Shown here: in pieces, positions 8,445 through 17,256 of the stretch
Layout: every line of letters begins with the position of its first letter
Numbering within the stretch: the first letter of the stretch is position 1
From: CAXXFQ01 sp963674475
GTDB lineage: Bacteria; Planctomycetota; Planctomycetia; Pirellulales; Thermoguttaceae
Length of the DNA: 64,000 nt
Assembly (NCBI GenBank): GCA_963674475.2
Contig: CAXXFQ010000024.1
Span: forward strand, 620,001-684,000
Direction of reading: 5' to 3'
Position numbers and translations under genes: made by a program
The notes under the pieces: model-generated
What the model was told of the DNA's origin: nothing
Databases searched by the model: none
The model's input: only the letters and a program-made list of their open reading frames with translations

Positions 8445-9935
8445 CTAAAGTTTTTCGTCCAGATTACGCAAATAATTCTTGGCGAGGTTGAGGAGGGTTT
8501 TTCTGCGATCTGGTTTCATTCGGTCGTACTGGCTAACCAACAGGGAGAGTCGATAATTCTTGGTGAAGGTGTCGCGGTGCTTATCGACAAATCGCCAAAA
8601 GAGCCCGTCCCAGATATCGCACCATGGTCCTTTTGTGAAATCGCTCATGCGGCAAATGTAGTTGGAGCCACAGAGATAGGGTTTACTCACCATTCGCCCG
8701 CCATCGGCGTATTGACTCATGCCGTAGACATTGGGCGTCATCACCCAGTCATAGGCATCGATGAATAACTCCATAAACCATTGATAGACCGCATCGGGGT
8801 GGATTTCACAAAGCAGCATGAAGCTACCCAACACCATGAGACGTTCGATGTGATGGGCATAGGCGTTTTCGAGAACGCGATGGATGATTCTGTCGACAGG
8901 GTCGATGCCTGTATTACCATGGTAAAACGCGTTGGGCATGTGTCGGGTAAAACCCCAGAAATTGGTCGTACGCTGCCGGACGCCATCCAACTCATAGATC
9001 GCTCGCATAAATTCACGCCACCCGATAATCTGCCGCACAAAGCCCTCAACTTGATTTAGCTCAAAGCCGGCGGCTTTCGCTTTTGCCAGTGCGGCATCGA
9101 TAACCTGCTTCGGGCTCAATAAACCGACATTGAGAAGCGGCGAAAGCAACGAATGAAAAAGAAACGGTTCCTCCCGGGCAATGGCGTCTTCATAATCCCC
9201 GAAATAATGGAATCGATTTTCTAAAAAATCCTGGAGAAACGCCTCTGCCTGGGTATGAGTCACAGGCCAGCGAAAATGGTCAATAGAGCCGGGGTTATCG
9301 GGATAGCTGTCACGTATCTGCCGCATGGCCTCCCGTACGTGGCGGTTCCGTGCCGGAAAGGATACTCTCGGAGGGGAAATCTTTCCTGACCAGGGTTTTC
9401 GGTTTTCCTCATCGAAACTCCAACGGCCTCCCGAGGGTTTACCGTTTTCGATCAGGATATTCAAACGTTCACGCTGAAGACGATAGAAACGGGCCATCGT
9501 AAAATGGTCTTTCCCGCTTAACCAATCAGACCAGACTTCTGGCGGTGTCAAAAACGCGGGAGATGGAAGCATTTCGATTTCTATGGCATGCGATTTAGCT
9601 TCGCGCCGAAGGCGTTTGGTTAGCATATGATCCACGGGATCGGCCAAGACCATTCGCTCGATCCTCTTTTCGACCAGCGGATCAAAGAGATAGGCCATAT
9701 GCGGATCGGGTTGATGATCGATATAGAAAACCGTCCGATGCTTCTTGCGCAGTTGGGCGGCGAAGCTTTTTAGAGACGCTCGGTGAAAAACGAGTTTTTG
9801 TTGATGAAATCGAGCAGGGTATCGCCAATCGCCATAGAGTAACTGTTCCTCAATGAGGAAGACCGGCCTTACCTTTTTGAGCGCCGGGTGGTTCAGGAAC
9901 AGTTGATGCGGAAAGATCAAAACCGCTTCCCTCAT
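8445..9935 (-). CDS. Cryptochrome/photolyase-related protein (FeS-BCP/PhrB-like family), altered Cys pattern
   Basis: 496 residues, full length for the photolyase-related (DPRP) family. The N-terminal Rossmann part begins EAVLIFPHQLF. The FAD-binding helical part contains QIIGWREFMRAIYE (303-316), PNAFYHGNTGIDPVDRII (334-351), MLLCEIHP (373-380) and YDWVMTPNVYGMSQYADGG (395-413). Bacterial (6-4) photolyases of this family bind a 4Fe-4S cluster through four Cys. Here Cys376 aligns with the first, but the usual CxxC loop is shortened to DFTKGPWCDIW, leaving only Cys439. Extra cysteines lie at 422 and 428. DNA photorepair or blue-light sensing is expected, with an altered or absent cluster. Confidence 0.85.
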   Translation of the reverse strand: MREAVLIFPHQLFLNHPALKKVRPVFLIEEQLLYGDWRYPARFHQQKLVFHRASLKSFAAQLRKKHRTVFYIDHQPDPHMAYLFDPLVEKRIERMVLADPVDHMLTKRLRREAKSHAIEIEMLPSPAFLTPPEVWSDWLSGKDHFTMARFYRLQRERLNILIENGKPSGGRWSFDEENRKPWSGKISPPRVSFPARNRHVREAMRQIRDSYPDNPGSIDHFRWPVTHTQAEAFLQDFLENRFHYFGDYEDAIAREEPFLFHSLLSPLLNVGLLSPKQVIDAALAKAKAAGFELNQVEGFVRQIIGWREFMRAIYELDGVRQRTTNFWGFTRHMPNAFYHGNTGIDPVDRIIHRVLENAYAHHIERLMVLGSFMLLCEIHPDAVYQWFMELFIDAYDWVMTPNVYGMSQYADGGRMVSKPYLCGSNYICRMSDFTKGPWCDIWDGLFWRFVDKHRDTFTKNYRLSLLVSQYDRMKPDRRKTLLNLAKNYLRNLDEKL

Positions 9936-9976
9936 GGCTTACTCCCTGGCATGGTTTACCATTCACCATAGTTTTA

Positions 9977-10009
9977 CCGTAAGGTATACTTTAAGGAGAT
10001 CAAGGTCAA
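9977..10009 (-). promoter_or_regulatory. Dyad and -35-like element upstream of the photolyase-related gene
   Basis: On the minus strand, TTGACC (10009-10004) is followed by the near-perfect dyad CCTTAAAGTATACCTTACGG (9996-9977), about 40 bases before the start codon. Inverted repeats of this size near a -35 resemble MerR/SoxR-type operators. The -10 is not certain: TATACC lies inside the dyad at a 15-base spacing. Known photolyase genes are often light- or stress-controlled, which fits, but no such regulator is encoded nearby. Confidence 0.35.
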
Positions 10010-10236
10010 TACCTGACCAATCAGTCTGAAACGATTTTTGCGCACGCATGATATCACCATCGGAGGCTGCGTTTTACTCGGCCGGAAACCTACAAGTATT
10101 GTTTTAACGAAAAAAAATGAAACGATCACGAACACCGCCAGTACCACCTGGCCTCGGAAGATTTGTGGCAAGAGATCCGATCGGGTATGATGGTGCATTA
10201 GCCCTTATGGATACGTAACTTGCAGTTCGGCGATAT

Positions 10237-10839
10237 TTGAAGATACATTGGGATTTAAAGAAAAATCAGAATCGCGTTCTTCTGCAAATGCGGTTTTCCC
10301 TTGGCCGAGTTGCGGCCGCGTTTCATTCCCGGAATACCTGGTCCAGGCTAACTGTCTTGCCCCCAGTTGGAATTGGGTCAATGGGTGGAGTTCCGCACTT
10401 TACGTGGGGGAGGTCACAGGATAATTTGAGCTTGATTGCAAGGGAGCACCCGTCGCTCATCGGCACGTTTGGCTGGCTTCCAGGCGATGGTGTCGACGTT
10501 AAAGTAATGAACGCCACTTTCAAAAAGGTGGTAAACTGTTGGCAGATGGACCGTGTTTGGGGCTGGGATTTCCCGATGATGGCGATGACCGCCGCGCGAC
10601 TAGGCGACCCCGAAAAGGCGATCGACATGTTACTCCATCCGTCGCAACGTTTTCACTTCACACCGACCGGTCTCAGCTCGGGTGGTCCATTTCCTTACTT
10701 TCCTTCCAACGGTGGCCTGCTTTATGCAGCTGCCATGATGGCGGCCGGTTGGGACGGCGCACCGTCAGGCAACGCCCCCGGCTTTCCCGATAATGGTCAG
10801 TGGACCATCCGCTGGGAAGGATTGAAACAGGCTCCGTAA
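10237..10839 (+). pseudogene. C-terminal fragment of a GH95-like six-hairpin glycosidase
   Basis: From about 10440 the frame encodes a typical C-terminal third: GTFGWLPGDGVDVKVM, VWGWDFPMMAMTAARLGDPEK, YFPSNGGLLYAAAMMAAGWDG and PGFPDNGQWTIRWEGL. In the family this follows several hundred residues of (alpha/alpha)6 barrel, absent here. The first 60 or so codons look like unrelated sequence and there is no ribosome binding site. I read it as a 5'-truncated, dead gene; a short expressed protein cannot be excluded. Confidence 0.6.
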
Positions 10840-10898
10840 CCAGAAATCATATAGGTCCAATGGCTTTAGCTACGTGTAAACAAGAAAGAGAGGTGACC

Positions 10899-11396
10899 AT
10901 GTCATTTCGGATCACTCTGATAGCCCTGCTTCTAGTGATAGCGTTTATTCTATCCCTAACGCAATGCACACGAAGCTCCCCCGAAACGGGGCCTGAAGGC
11001 AATGGTCACAAGATCGTACTAACAGAAGAGCAAATGCAAGCACAACAAAAACGATGGGATTCGATTCTTGAAAAGAAGTCAAAAATTCGTTTAGGAATGA
11101 CTTCGGACGAAGTGGCCAAAATTCTTGGCCCTTATAATCATAAATCGCCTTTATATGAAGCTGTATATTATGATGCAGACATAGTAGGCTATACGTGGTT
11201 CTACCAAAAAGACCCTTCGATTTCAATATCAAAGGTTGGCTTTGAAGAAGTAAAAAATGTAATTGTAATTCAATTTTTGCTAAATAACAAGGTTCATAGC
11301 TATTTTGAAATGAAGGACGGAGAGCAGACTGATTGGGAGCCTAAGGCGAACGAGATGAAACAGCCCGATTCCCAAGGAAGCACAAACGACAAATGA
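10899..11396 (+). CDS. Small lipoprotein-like protein with a BamE/SmpA-like domain
   Basis: 165 residues from ATG at 10899, chosen over an upstream in-frame ATG because AAGAAAGAGAGGTG lies just before it. Residues 1-22 form a hydrophobic signal ending SLTQC, an imperfect lipobox. IRLGMTSDEVAKILGPY is the signature start of the small alpha/beta fold shared by BamE/SmpA and similar envelope lipoproteins. The remainder is low in G+C compared with its neighbours. The exact role is unknown. It follows the glycosidase fragment on the same strand, probably with its own promoter. Confidence 0.6.
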   Translation: MSFRITLIALLLVIAFILSLTQCTRSSPETGPEGNGHKIVLTEEQMQAQQKRWDSILEKKSKIRLGMTSDEVAKILGPYNHKSPLYEAVYYDADIVGYTWFYQKDPSISISKVGFEEVKNVIVIQFLLNNKVHSYFEMKDGEQTDWEPKANEMKQPDSQGSTNDK

Positions 11397-11685
11397 TCTT
11401 TCTAGAGTGTTTTTGGCCGATTTAAACCACGAAGCCGTTTTCCTGGCCCTGTGTTTACCATGGCAACGAATAGTCCCGGGAGATTTCAAACTCCCAAGGA
11501 AATTTAAAAACCCCGGGTCCGGTGGAAGCCCGATGGGATTGATCCTGACGGTAGTCCGCCGAACCCGTTTTTCTGTTTTTGGTGAGAAGAAGATCCTTGT
11601 CCAGGCAGCATGTTCAAATAGAATAGGCAAGCAGTCGCAGTTATGGTGTCGATCTATAAAAACCTACAAGACAGTGAGGGAAACG

Positions 11686-12141
11686 ATGAGGCGAACGATG
11701 TTGTATAAGTCGGTAGTTGCGGCTGTGGCCGGGTTAATCGCCAGTCTGGTATACTCCATTATCATCGACTGGGAGACGGTAGGAGGAGTGGCCCTTGTCA
11801 TTGCACCCCTTCTCTTGGTATCGGTCGTGCTGGTCTTCTTCTTGGAGATAGCATCTGCGAGCAACATGGCGAAATATATCGCCTTCATTTCTCCGTTGGT
11901 TTTTCCCCTTAGTGTCACCGCATATGCCATGTGGTGCGATGCACAAGCGATCAAGAATACTGGGGTTTGCGATGGCAGTGGGGAATTTGCTAGATTCTTT
12001 TTAAATGCCTACCTCGTTGGTCTGGTAATAGCGTCTGTTAGCTTAGTTATCCTTACGCGGAGAAGCGGCGTGACCGTTGAAAAAGGAAGCGAGCGTGCAG
12101 CACAACAACCCCTTGACGATGAGGAGCACTCGACCAAGTAA
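11686..12141 (+). CDS. Four-helix inner-membrane protein of unknown function
   Basis: 151 residues from ATG at 11686, where GTGAGGG gives a ribosome binding site; the frame is open further upstream but without a start signal. Four hydrophobic segments are visible: SVVAAVAGLIASLVYSIII, VALVIAPLLLVSVVLVFFL, YIAFISPLVFPLSVTAYAM and AYLVGLVIASVSLVILT. A charged tail ends QPLDDEEHSTK. I do not recognise a family. The preceding 290 bases hold no gene. Confidence 0.6.
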   Translation: MRRTMLYKSVVAAVAGLIASLVYSIIIDWETVGGVALVIAPLLLVSVVLVFFLEIASASNMAKYIAFISPLVFPLSVTAYAMWCDAQAIKNTGVCDGSGEFARFFLNAYLVGLVIASVSLVILTRRSGVTVEKGSERAAQQPLDDEEHSTK

Positions 12142-12157
12142 TTTTTCCAAACTTCAC

Positions 12158-12252
12158 TCACCACAACCCAACCGGGCACCGCTCGGTTGCCATTCTGGCT
12201 TTATTGAGCTCTCGCGGCTTCGCTTTCGATTGACGCGGCAGCGGGGGAATTG
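12158..12252 (-). pseudogene. Second fossil of the small Cys-rich protein 3' end
   Basis: On the minus strand CRVNRKR is followed, one frame over, by ELNKARMATERCPVGLW and a stop at 12158. This matches the C-terminus at 2690-2849 including the NRKR/NKARMATERCP junction. Only the last 35 or so codons remain. Confidence 0.6.
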
Positions 12253-12341
12253 TGGGGGTACTCGCCCCAAATCCATTCAAGGCGGAAAACTAACGTTCCA
12301 AATGGACCATACTAGGGGGCAAACTCACCCTAACCCTTACT

Positions 12342-12377
12342 CTCATAACCCCTGGGACAGAAAATTAAAGCCGGTCA
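12342..12377 (+). repeat. IS-end scar, copy c
   Basis: Reads CTCATAACCCCTGGGACAG then AAAATTAAAGCCGGTCA, the same as the right end of the intact element at 34598-34633. It lies 250 bases upstream of lepA and may have changed the lepA promoter region. I see no clear -35/-10 pair between it and the gene. Confidence 0.75.
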
Positions 12378-12629
12378 CCGGCACCAGACGATTTCCAGAA
12401 AAAAGAGATCGGGGCGATGTTTTCTCGCTCAAACATGGTAAAATGCACATGCGGCATCGCAAGACTCCTTGTTCGATGGTAATTGTCGGTCCTAGCATCA
12501 ACTTACCGACCCTCCTTTCAGGGGCGCTCGCCACCCACCTCTCGTTGTGCTTTAGATTTGAATTCGCCATTTACTAGAGTTTTTAACTTTGAGCGAATCA
12601 CCAGGACATTTTCTTCAAGAATTATACGT

Positions 12630-14426
12630 ATGAAACACATTCGGAATTTTTGCATTATCGCCCATATTGACCATGGCAAGTCGACTCTGGCCGATCGACT
12701 GATCCAGGCCTGTGGTGGCGTTACGCAACGTGAGTTCCGCGACCAGCTGCTCGACGCCATGGATATCGAGCGTGAACGTGGCATTACCATTAAAAGCAAT
12801 ACGATTACGCTCTCCTACCGCGCCCCGGACGGTGAAGACTATCTGCTGAACCTCATCGATACCCCGGGCCACGTTGATTTTTCACACGAAGTACGACGTT
12901 CGCTGATGGCTTGTGATGGTGCGTTGATTGTCGTGGATGCTTCTCAAGGGGTCGAGGCACAAACGGTTGCCAACCTCTATCTGGCCCTGGACAACGAGCT
13001 GGAACTTCTGCCGGTGATCAATAAAATCGATCTCCCGGCCGCGGACGTTGAGCGTGTGCGAGAGGAAATTGATGCGGATTTGGGGCTGGACCCGTTCGAA
13101 GCGGTCGCGGTTTCCGCAAAAACCGGCGTCGGCATCGAAGACGTGATTTCCGGCATTGTCGAGAAGCTGCCCAGTCCCAAGGGCGACCCGAATGCGCCGC
13201 TTAAAGCCTTGGTCTTCGACGCCCATTTCGATCGGTATCGAGGGGTAATTCTCCAGTGTCGCATTATGGAAGGCACGCTGAAAAATCGAGATACGATCCA
13301 TTTCATGCACTCGGACCGCGATTATCACGTGGAGGAGTTGGGCTACAACCAGTTGAAGCTCAATCCGAAAGAACAGCTCAGCGCCGGCGAGGTCGGTTAT
13401 ATAATTGCCGGGATCAAGAGCGTGCGGGAGATTCAGATCGGCGATACGATCACGCTTCTCGATCGCCCGGCGGCAGAGCCGATTCCCGGCTATCAGGAAG
13501 CCAAACAGGTCGTCTTCTCCTCCATTTACCCGATGAATTCCAACGACTACAAGGATCTGACGAAGGCCTTGGATAAACTGGCGATCAACGACGCGGCGCT
13601 CACCCACGAAAAAGACAGTTCGGCGGCACTGGGGTTCGGGTTTCGCTGTGGGTTCCTCGGCCTGCTTCATTTAGACGTTGTCCAAGAGCGTCTGCAACGA
13701 GAATTCGATATCGGCCTGGTCATCTCGGCTCCGTCGGTCAAGTACCAAGTGGTCTTAAAAGATGGCAAGACCATCGAGGTAGACAATCCCAGCCACTGGC
13801 CCAGTCCGATGCAGATCGACTCAATCACCGAGCCTTACATCACCGCATCTATCCTTACGCCCGAAGAGTACGTGGGGCCTGTCATGGAGTTATGCCGCGA
13901 ACATCGCTCGGAGAGTCAGACGATGAATTATCTCTCCGTGGGACGGGTTGAAGTGATTAGCGAGATGCCTCTGGGTGAGGTGCTCTTCGATTTTTACGGC
14001 CGACTGAAGACGATCACGCGAGGATACGGATCGTTTGACTATGAAGAGAGCGAATATCGAAAAACCGACATTGTGAAGGTCGATATCCTGGTCAACAAAG
14101 ATCCGGTCGACACGCTTTCCTATCTAGTGCATCGTGACAAGGCACGAGCTCGAGCGTTGCACTATTGTGAACAACTTGCCGAAGCGATCCCCCGCCACCA
14201 ATTCAAGATCCCGATCCAAGGCGTCATCGGCGGCACCATTATCGCGAGATCCACGATCCAGCCTTACCGAAAGGATGTGACCGCGAAGCTTTACGGTGGC
14301 GATGTGACGCGTAAGAATAAGCTCCTCGACAAACAGAAGAAGGGCAAGGCGAAAATGAAACAGATCGGCCAGGTCAATATACCCCAGAAAGCTTTCGTCT
14401 CGGTCCTTTGCGCCGACAGAGACTAG
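12630..14426 (+). CDS. lepA: Elongation factor 4 (LepA), ribosome back-translocating GTPase
   Basis: 598 residues, the usual LepA length, from ATG at 12630 (MKHIRNFCIIAHIDHGKST). The frame is open upstream, but those residues have no homology to the family. GTPase motifs are AHIDHGKST (G1, 11-19), a switch I region with RERGIT, DTPGHVDF (G3) and NKIDLP (G4). The LepA-specific C-terminal domain is present, with GGDVTRKNKLLDKQKKGK and GQVNIPQKAFVSVL. LepA binds the ribosome and helps recovery of stalled or mistranslocated complexes. No partner gene is adjacent; in many bacteria lepA precedes lepB, which is not the case here. Confidence 0.97.
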   Translation: MKHIRNFCIIAHIDHGKSTLADRLIQACGGVTQREFRDQLLDAMDIERERGITIKSNTITLSYRAPDGEDYLLNLIDTPGHVDFSHEVRRSLMACDGALIVVDASQGVEAQTVANLYLALDNELELLPVINKIDLPAADVERVREEIDADLGLDPFEAVAVSAKTGVGIEDVISGIVEKLPSPKGDPNAPLKALVFDAHFDRYRGVILQCRIMEGTLKNRDTIHFMHSDRDYHVEELGYNQLKLNPKEQLSAGEVGYIIAGIKSVREIQIGDTITLLDRPAAEPIPGYQEAKQVVFSSIYPMNSNDYKDLTKALDKLAINDAALTHEKDSSAALGFGFRCGFLGLLHLDVVQERLQREFDIGLVISAPSVKYQVVLKDGKTIEVDNPSHWPSPMQIDSITEPYITASILTPEEYVGPVMELCREHRSESQTMNYLSVGRVEVISEMPLGEVLFDFYGRLKTITRGYGSFDYEESEYRKTDIVKVDILVNKDPVDTLSYLVHRDKARARALHYCEQLAEAIPRHQFKIPIQGVIGGTIIARSTIQPYRKDVTAKLYGGDVTRKNKLLDKQKKGKAKMKQIGQVNIPQKAFVSVLCADRD

Positions 14427-14561
14427 GCTGAGTCTGAAAACTAAAAATATCGAGCTTTGGCGAAATCTTGGGCATCGATCCGGCGACGAACTACCTCGAC
14501 GTGTTCCCGCAGGCGCATATCCGCTCGGCCATGTTGGGACTGTGGTACCCCCCCCATTTTT

Positions 14562-14705
14562 TGGTCCAGGGGTTATGAGAGTCTCTGGAGTTTTTTTGGA
14601 CAAGGAGACTTTCGATGCAGAAGAATCGTGGGAAGCGTCATATGTGGGAAGCGACACTTGCCGGAGCAGGTTATTCGAAAATCTCGTGATGCGGCTGCGC
14701 GGTGG
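14562..14705 (+). pseudogene. Left end of an IS407-like element, relic
   Basis: Starts with TTGGTCCAGGGGTTATGAGAG, the inverted-repeat end, and follows the orfA start of the intact element (33357-33480) through GGGAAGCG...GCCGGAGCAG and ATTCGAAAATCTCGTGATGC. A duplication-like insertion (TCATATGTGGGAAGCG) and frameshifts break the frame. It ends directly at the 3' end of the cytochrome/TPR gene. Confidence 0.75.
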
Positions 14706-14708
14706 TGA

Positions 14709-17147
14709 TCAGTCGGATTTTAAAAACCTTGCCATGGTGTGGAAGCGGCGGCGTTGGTCCGGCGTGAGTTTCGTATCGGTTGCAGCTCGAAGGTAGGTCT
14801 GGGCGGCCTTGTTGTTTTCGTTATGTTTTTGGTATATCGAACCCAACAGAGCGTAGACCGCCACGTCAACAGCCCGACGGTTGACGGCGTCGAGCAGCGT
14901 TTTTATGGCGGCTCTTTTGCTGCCGGTTTTGTCCTGGTAAAAGGCCAAGGTGAAGACATATTTGGCATTGTTCGGTGAAAGGGTGACGGCCTTTTTGCAC
15001 CAGCGGATGGATTCGTCCGGCTTCTCGGCGGCCAGGATAACGCCCAGGTTAAACGCTGCGGCCGACAACTTTGGATCGGCTTTGATTGCGTTGCGAAGTG
15101 CCTTCTCCGCCTCCTCTTTACGGTTCAATTCGCCCAAAAGCAGGCCTAAATTGAAATTCGCCGCTGCATTATCAGGTTCAATGACCAAGGCGTGGCGAAG
15201 AACGGCCTCGGCCTTTTGGTTCTTGCCCAGGGCACTATGGGCCAGGGAAGCATTGACCAAAGGTTGGATGCTTCGAGGGTCGAGTAGGCTCGAACGCTCG
15301 AAGGCCTCGACCGCCTTGGAAAACTGACGACGCCCCATATGAAAGTTGCCCAGGTTGTGGTGCGAAGCCGAATCGTCGGGCCGCACCTGCATGGCTTCTT
15401 CAAACTCGGCAACCGCCTGATCCAGATTGCTACGGGCCGCGACGGGCACGATTTCGGCCGGAATGTTCGCCAGGGCGGCGGCTGCGCGGATTCTGACCAA
15501 CCGATAGTCGTCCCCAATCGCCCCGAGCAACGCAGCGAATGAAGAGCGATCAAGATTATCGCCCATGACTCCCGCCGCCGCCGCGCGGACCAGCGGTGAC
15601 GGATCGTTTTGCAGGCACTCGAGGATCACCGGGTGGGCTTTCTTGCCTTCGTGCTTGGCCTGGGGATAATGAGCCAGCAGCTTGACCAGCGAGGCGGCGG
15701 TGATTTCCTCGCGGTCTTTACTCTTGAGGTAATCGAGCATATCCCCCAGCCGGGACCAGTCTTGCTTTCGCGCGGCATCGACCAGTCCGGCCCGGTGCAG
15801 CACGGGCATCTGGTAGTCGTCTTGGTGCCATTGCCGGACGAATCGATCGGACCAGGCAGCGTCTTGGTCCTTGTGACATAGATTGCAGGCGTTGGGCGAT
15901 TGGTGCTGGATCGTGGCGGCGGGAGTCGGCGGTAGCATTGAATGATCACTTCGACGCATCCGTGCGAATTCGGTCATCGGCATGTGGCAGGCAATACAAC
16001 GCGAGCCCGGGCTGTCGGCCGCATGGTGCGAGTGGGCGACCACGTTGGCAACACGCTCGCTATGGCAAGGCATACAGGACTGATTCGGGTTGTCCTTGTG
16101 GCGATAACGGCCGCTGGAGGTGTGGCAATGAAGGCAGTCGAGCTTGCCCGATTTGGCGCAAGGGTTCATTCGCCAAAGGGTATAGGTATAGTTTTCGCCC
16201 AAGTCGCGGCCATCGGGATAGAAATCAGGGTGTTCGAAACCGACCAGGTCGAAATGATCGAAGTAGCGGTCGCCCGGCTGAAATTTTTTCGAAATGGGTA
16301 CCATTTTGGCATGGCAGGGGGCACAGGTCGTGTTGACTTGTTGAGACGAAAAGCCACGGTTTTGGGCAACGACCGTAAGCTTGAGATCCGATGGTGTCGT
16401 ACCCGTTGCGGCGGCCTCGCGACAAACGCGAATATGCTCCTTCGCAGAGCCATGGCACGTTTCGCAGTTGATGCCCGGCTCGCCCCAGATGGTATTGTAG
16501 CAGTTCTTTTTGGCGTCGTAGTTGGTCGAAAGCTGGCTGACATGGCAATGGTAGCAGGAGACATTGAACGTCCAGTCGCGCTCGTGCCAATCGACGGCCT
16601 CGTCCGACCGATTCGAGAAGTGCCGCACGGCGCTTGCGGTGGTGTCGTACCATTGTCGGCGACGAACGTCATAGGCCAAAGGCAAAACTTGCAGACGGCC
16701 ACGGTCGCTGGAGGTAAGAAAATAGTACACGTTTTTGCCGCCGAGAGCGTGTTGAATCTCGTACTTTTTTTCTCCGTCGGGACCACGTTCGAGCAGCCGG
16801 GCCGTTCCGTCAGTGGAGAGGCCACCGACAAGGTCCACTCGATAGTAGTTCTCGTGAATTCTGATTTCCTCATCCAGCGGCGTAAGCTTTTCCCTGGCCA
16901 GTCTCTGGGTAAAAGGCTGCATGGCCAGCCCGTGATACGAGGTCGCCCAAAGCTCGTGAAAACGGGCGTGGCATTCGCGACAACCGGCCGAACCAACGAA
17001 GGACGACGGCCGGTTTTTCTCACCTGCACAAGTTGCGCTACGGCCCTTGGCGTTTTGTATTAAATCGCCCGGATTGCCTCTCGGGCCACCGCAACCAAGC
17101 TGACATGCGACCAGAAACAAAGCAAAAAACGATAAACCGTACTTCAT
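14709..17147 (-). CDS. Octaheme cytochrome c with C-terminal HEAT/TPR repeats (lipoprotein)
   Basis: 812 residues from ATG at 17147, where a lipoprotein signal starts (MKYGLSFFALFLVACQLGC); twelve codons further upstream are also open. Eight CxxCH heme motifs follow: CRECH (56-60), CYHCH, CETCH, CAPCH, CLHCH, CMPCH, CIACH and CNLCH. This resembles the cytochrome c554/NrfA-like multiheme folds that carry periplasmic electrons. The second half has a short HEAT section, then about six tetratricopeptide repeats (ASHHNLGNFHMGRRQFSKAV). Such fusions are common in planctomycetes with unknown substrate. It lies 109 bases after the second sulfatase on the same strand and may be co-transcribed. Confidence 0.85.
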   Translation of the reverse strand: MKYGLSFFALFLVACQLGCGGPRGNPGDLIQNAKGRSATCAGEKNRPSSFVGSAGCRECHARFHELWATSYHGLAMQPFTQRLAREKLTPLDEEIRIHENYYRVDLVGGLSTDGTARLLERGPDGEKKYEIQHALGGKNVYYFLTSSDRGRLQVLPLAYDVRRRQWYDTTASAVRHFSNRSDEAVDWHERDWTFNVSCYHCHVSQLSTNYDAKKNCYNTIWGEPGINCETCHGSAKEHIRVCREAAATGTTPSDLKLTVVAQNRGFSSQQVNTTCAPCHAKMVPISKKFQPGDRYFDHFDLVGFEHPDFYPDGRDLGENYTYTLWRMNPCAKSGKLDCLHCHTSSGRYRHKDNPNQSCMPCHSERVANVVAHSHHAADSPGSRCIACHMPMTEFARMRRSDHSMLPPTPAATIQHQSPNACNLCHKDQDAAWSDRFVRQWHQDDYQMPVLHRAGLVDAARKQDWSRLGDMLDYLKSKDREEITAASLVKLLAHYPQAKHEGKKAHPVILECLQNDPSPLVRAAAAGVMGDNLDRSSFAALLGAIGDDYRLVRIRAAAALANIPAEIVPVAARSNLDQAVAEFEEAMQVRPDDSASHHNLGNFHMGRRQFSKAVEAFERSSLLDPRSIQPLVNASLAHSALGKNQKAEAVLRHALVIEPDNAAANFNLGLLLGELNRKEEAEKALRNAIKADPKLSAAAFNLGVILAAEKPDESIRWCKKAVTLSPNNAKYVFTLAFYQDKTGSKRAAIKTLLDAVNRRAVDVAVYALLGSIYQKHNENNKAAQTYLRAATDTKLTPDQRRRFHTMARFLKSD

Positions 17148-17256
17148 GTAACTGGTTCGCCGAATATCCATGGATTTTCCCAAAATGGGGGAACCGTATA
17201 AACCGTTTCTTTTATTTGCGCTGGCTGCCGACGTTTGTCACGAATATCGACTGGGT

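Noticed and set aside
9974..10198. 74-codon minus-strand frame with a hydrophobic stretch
   Set aside because: It overlaps the photolyase promoter dyad, lacks a ribosome binding site and has no known relatives.
12882..13670. 262-codon minus-strand frame within lepA
   Set aside because: Shadow of lepA; no start signal or homology.
15942..17063. 373-codon open frame on the plus strand
   Set aside because: It is exactly opposite the heme-binding region of the cytochrome gene, which has eight clear CxxCH motifs; no family resemblance.
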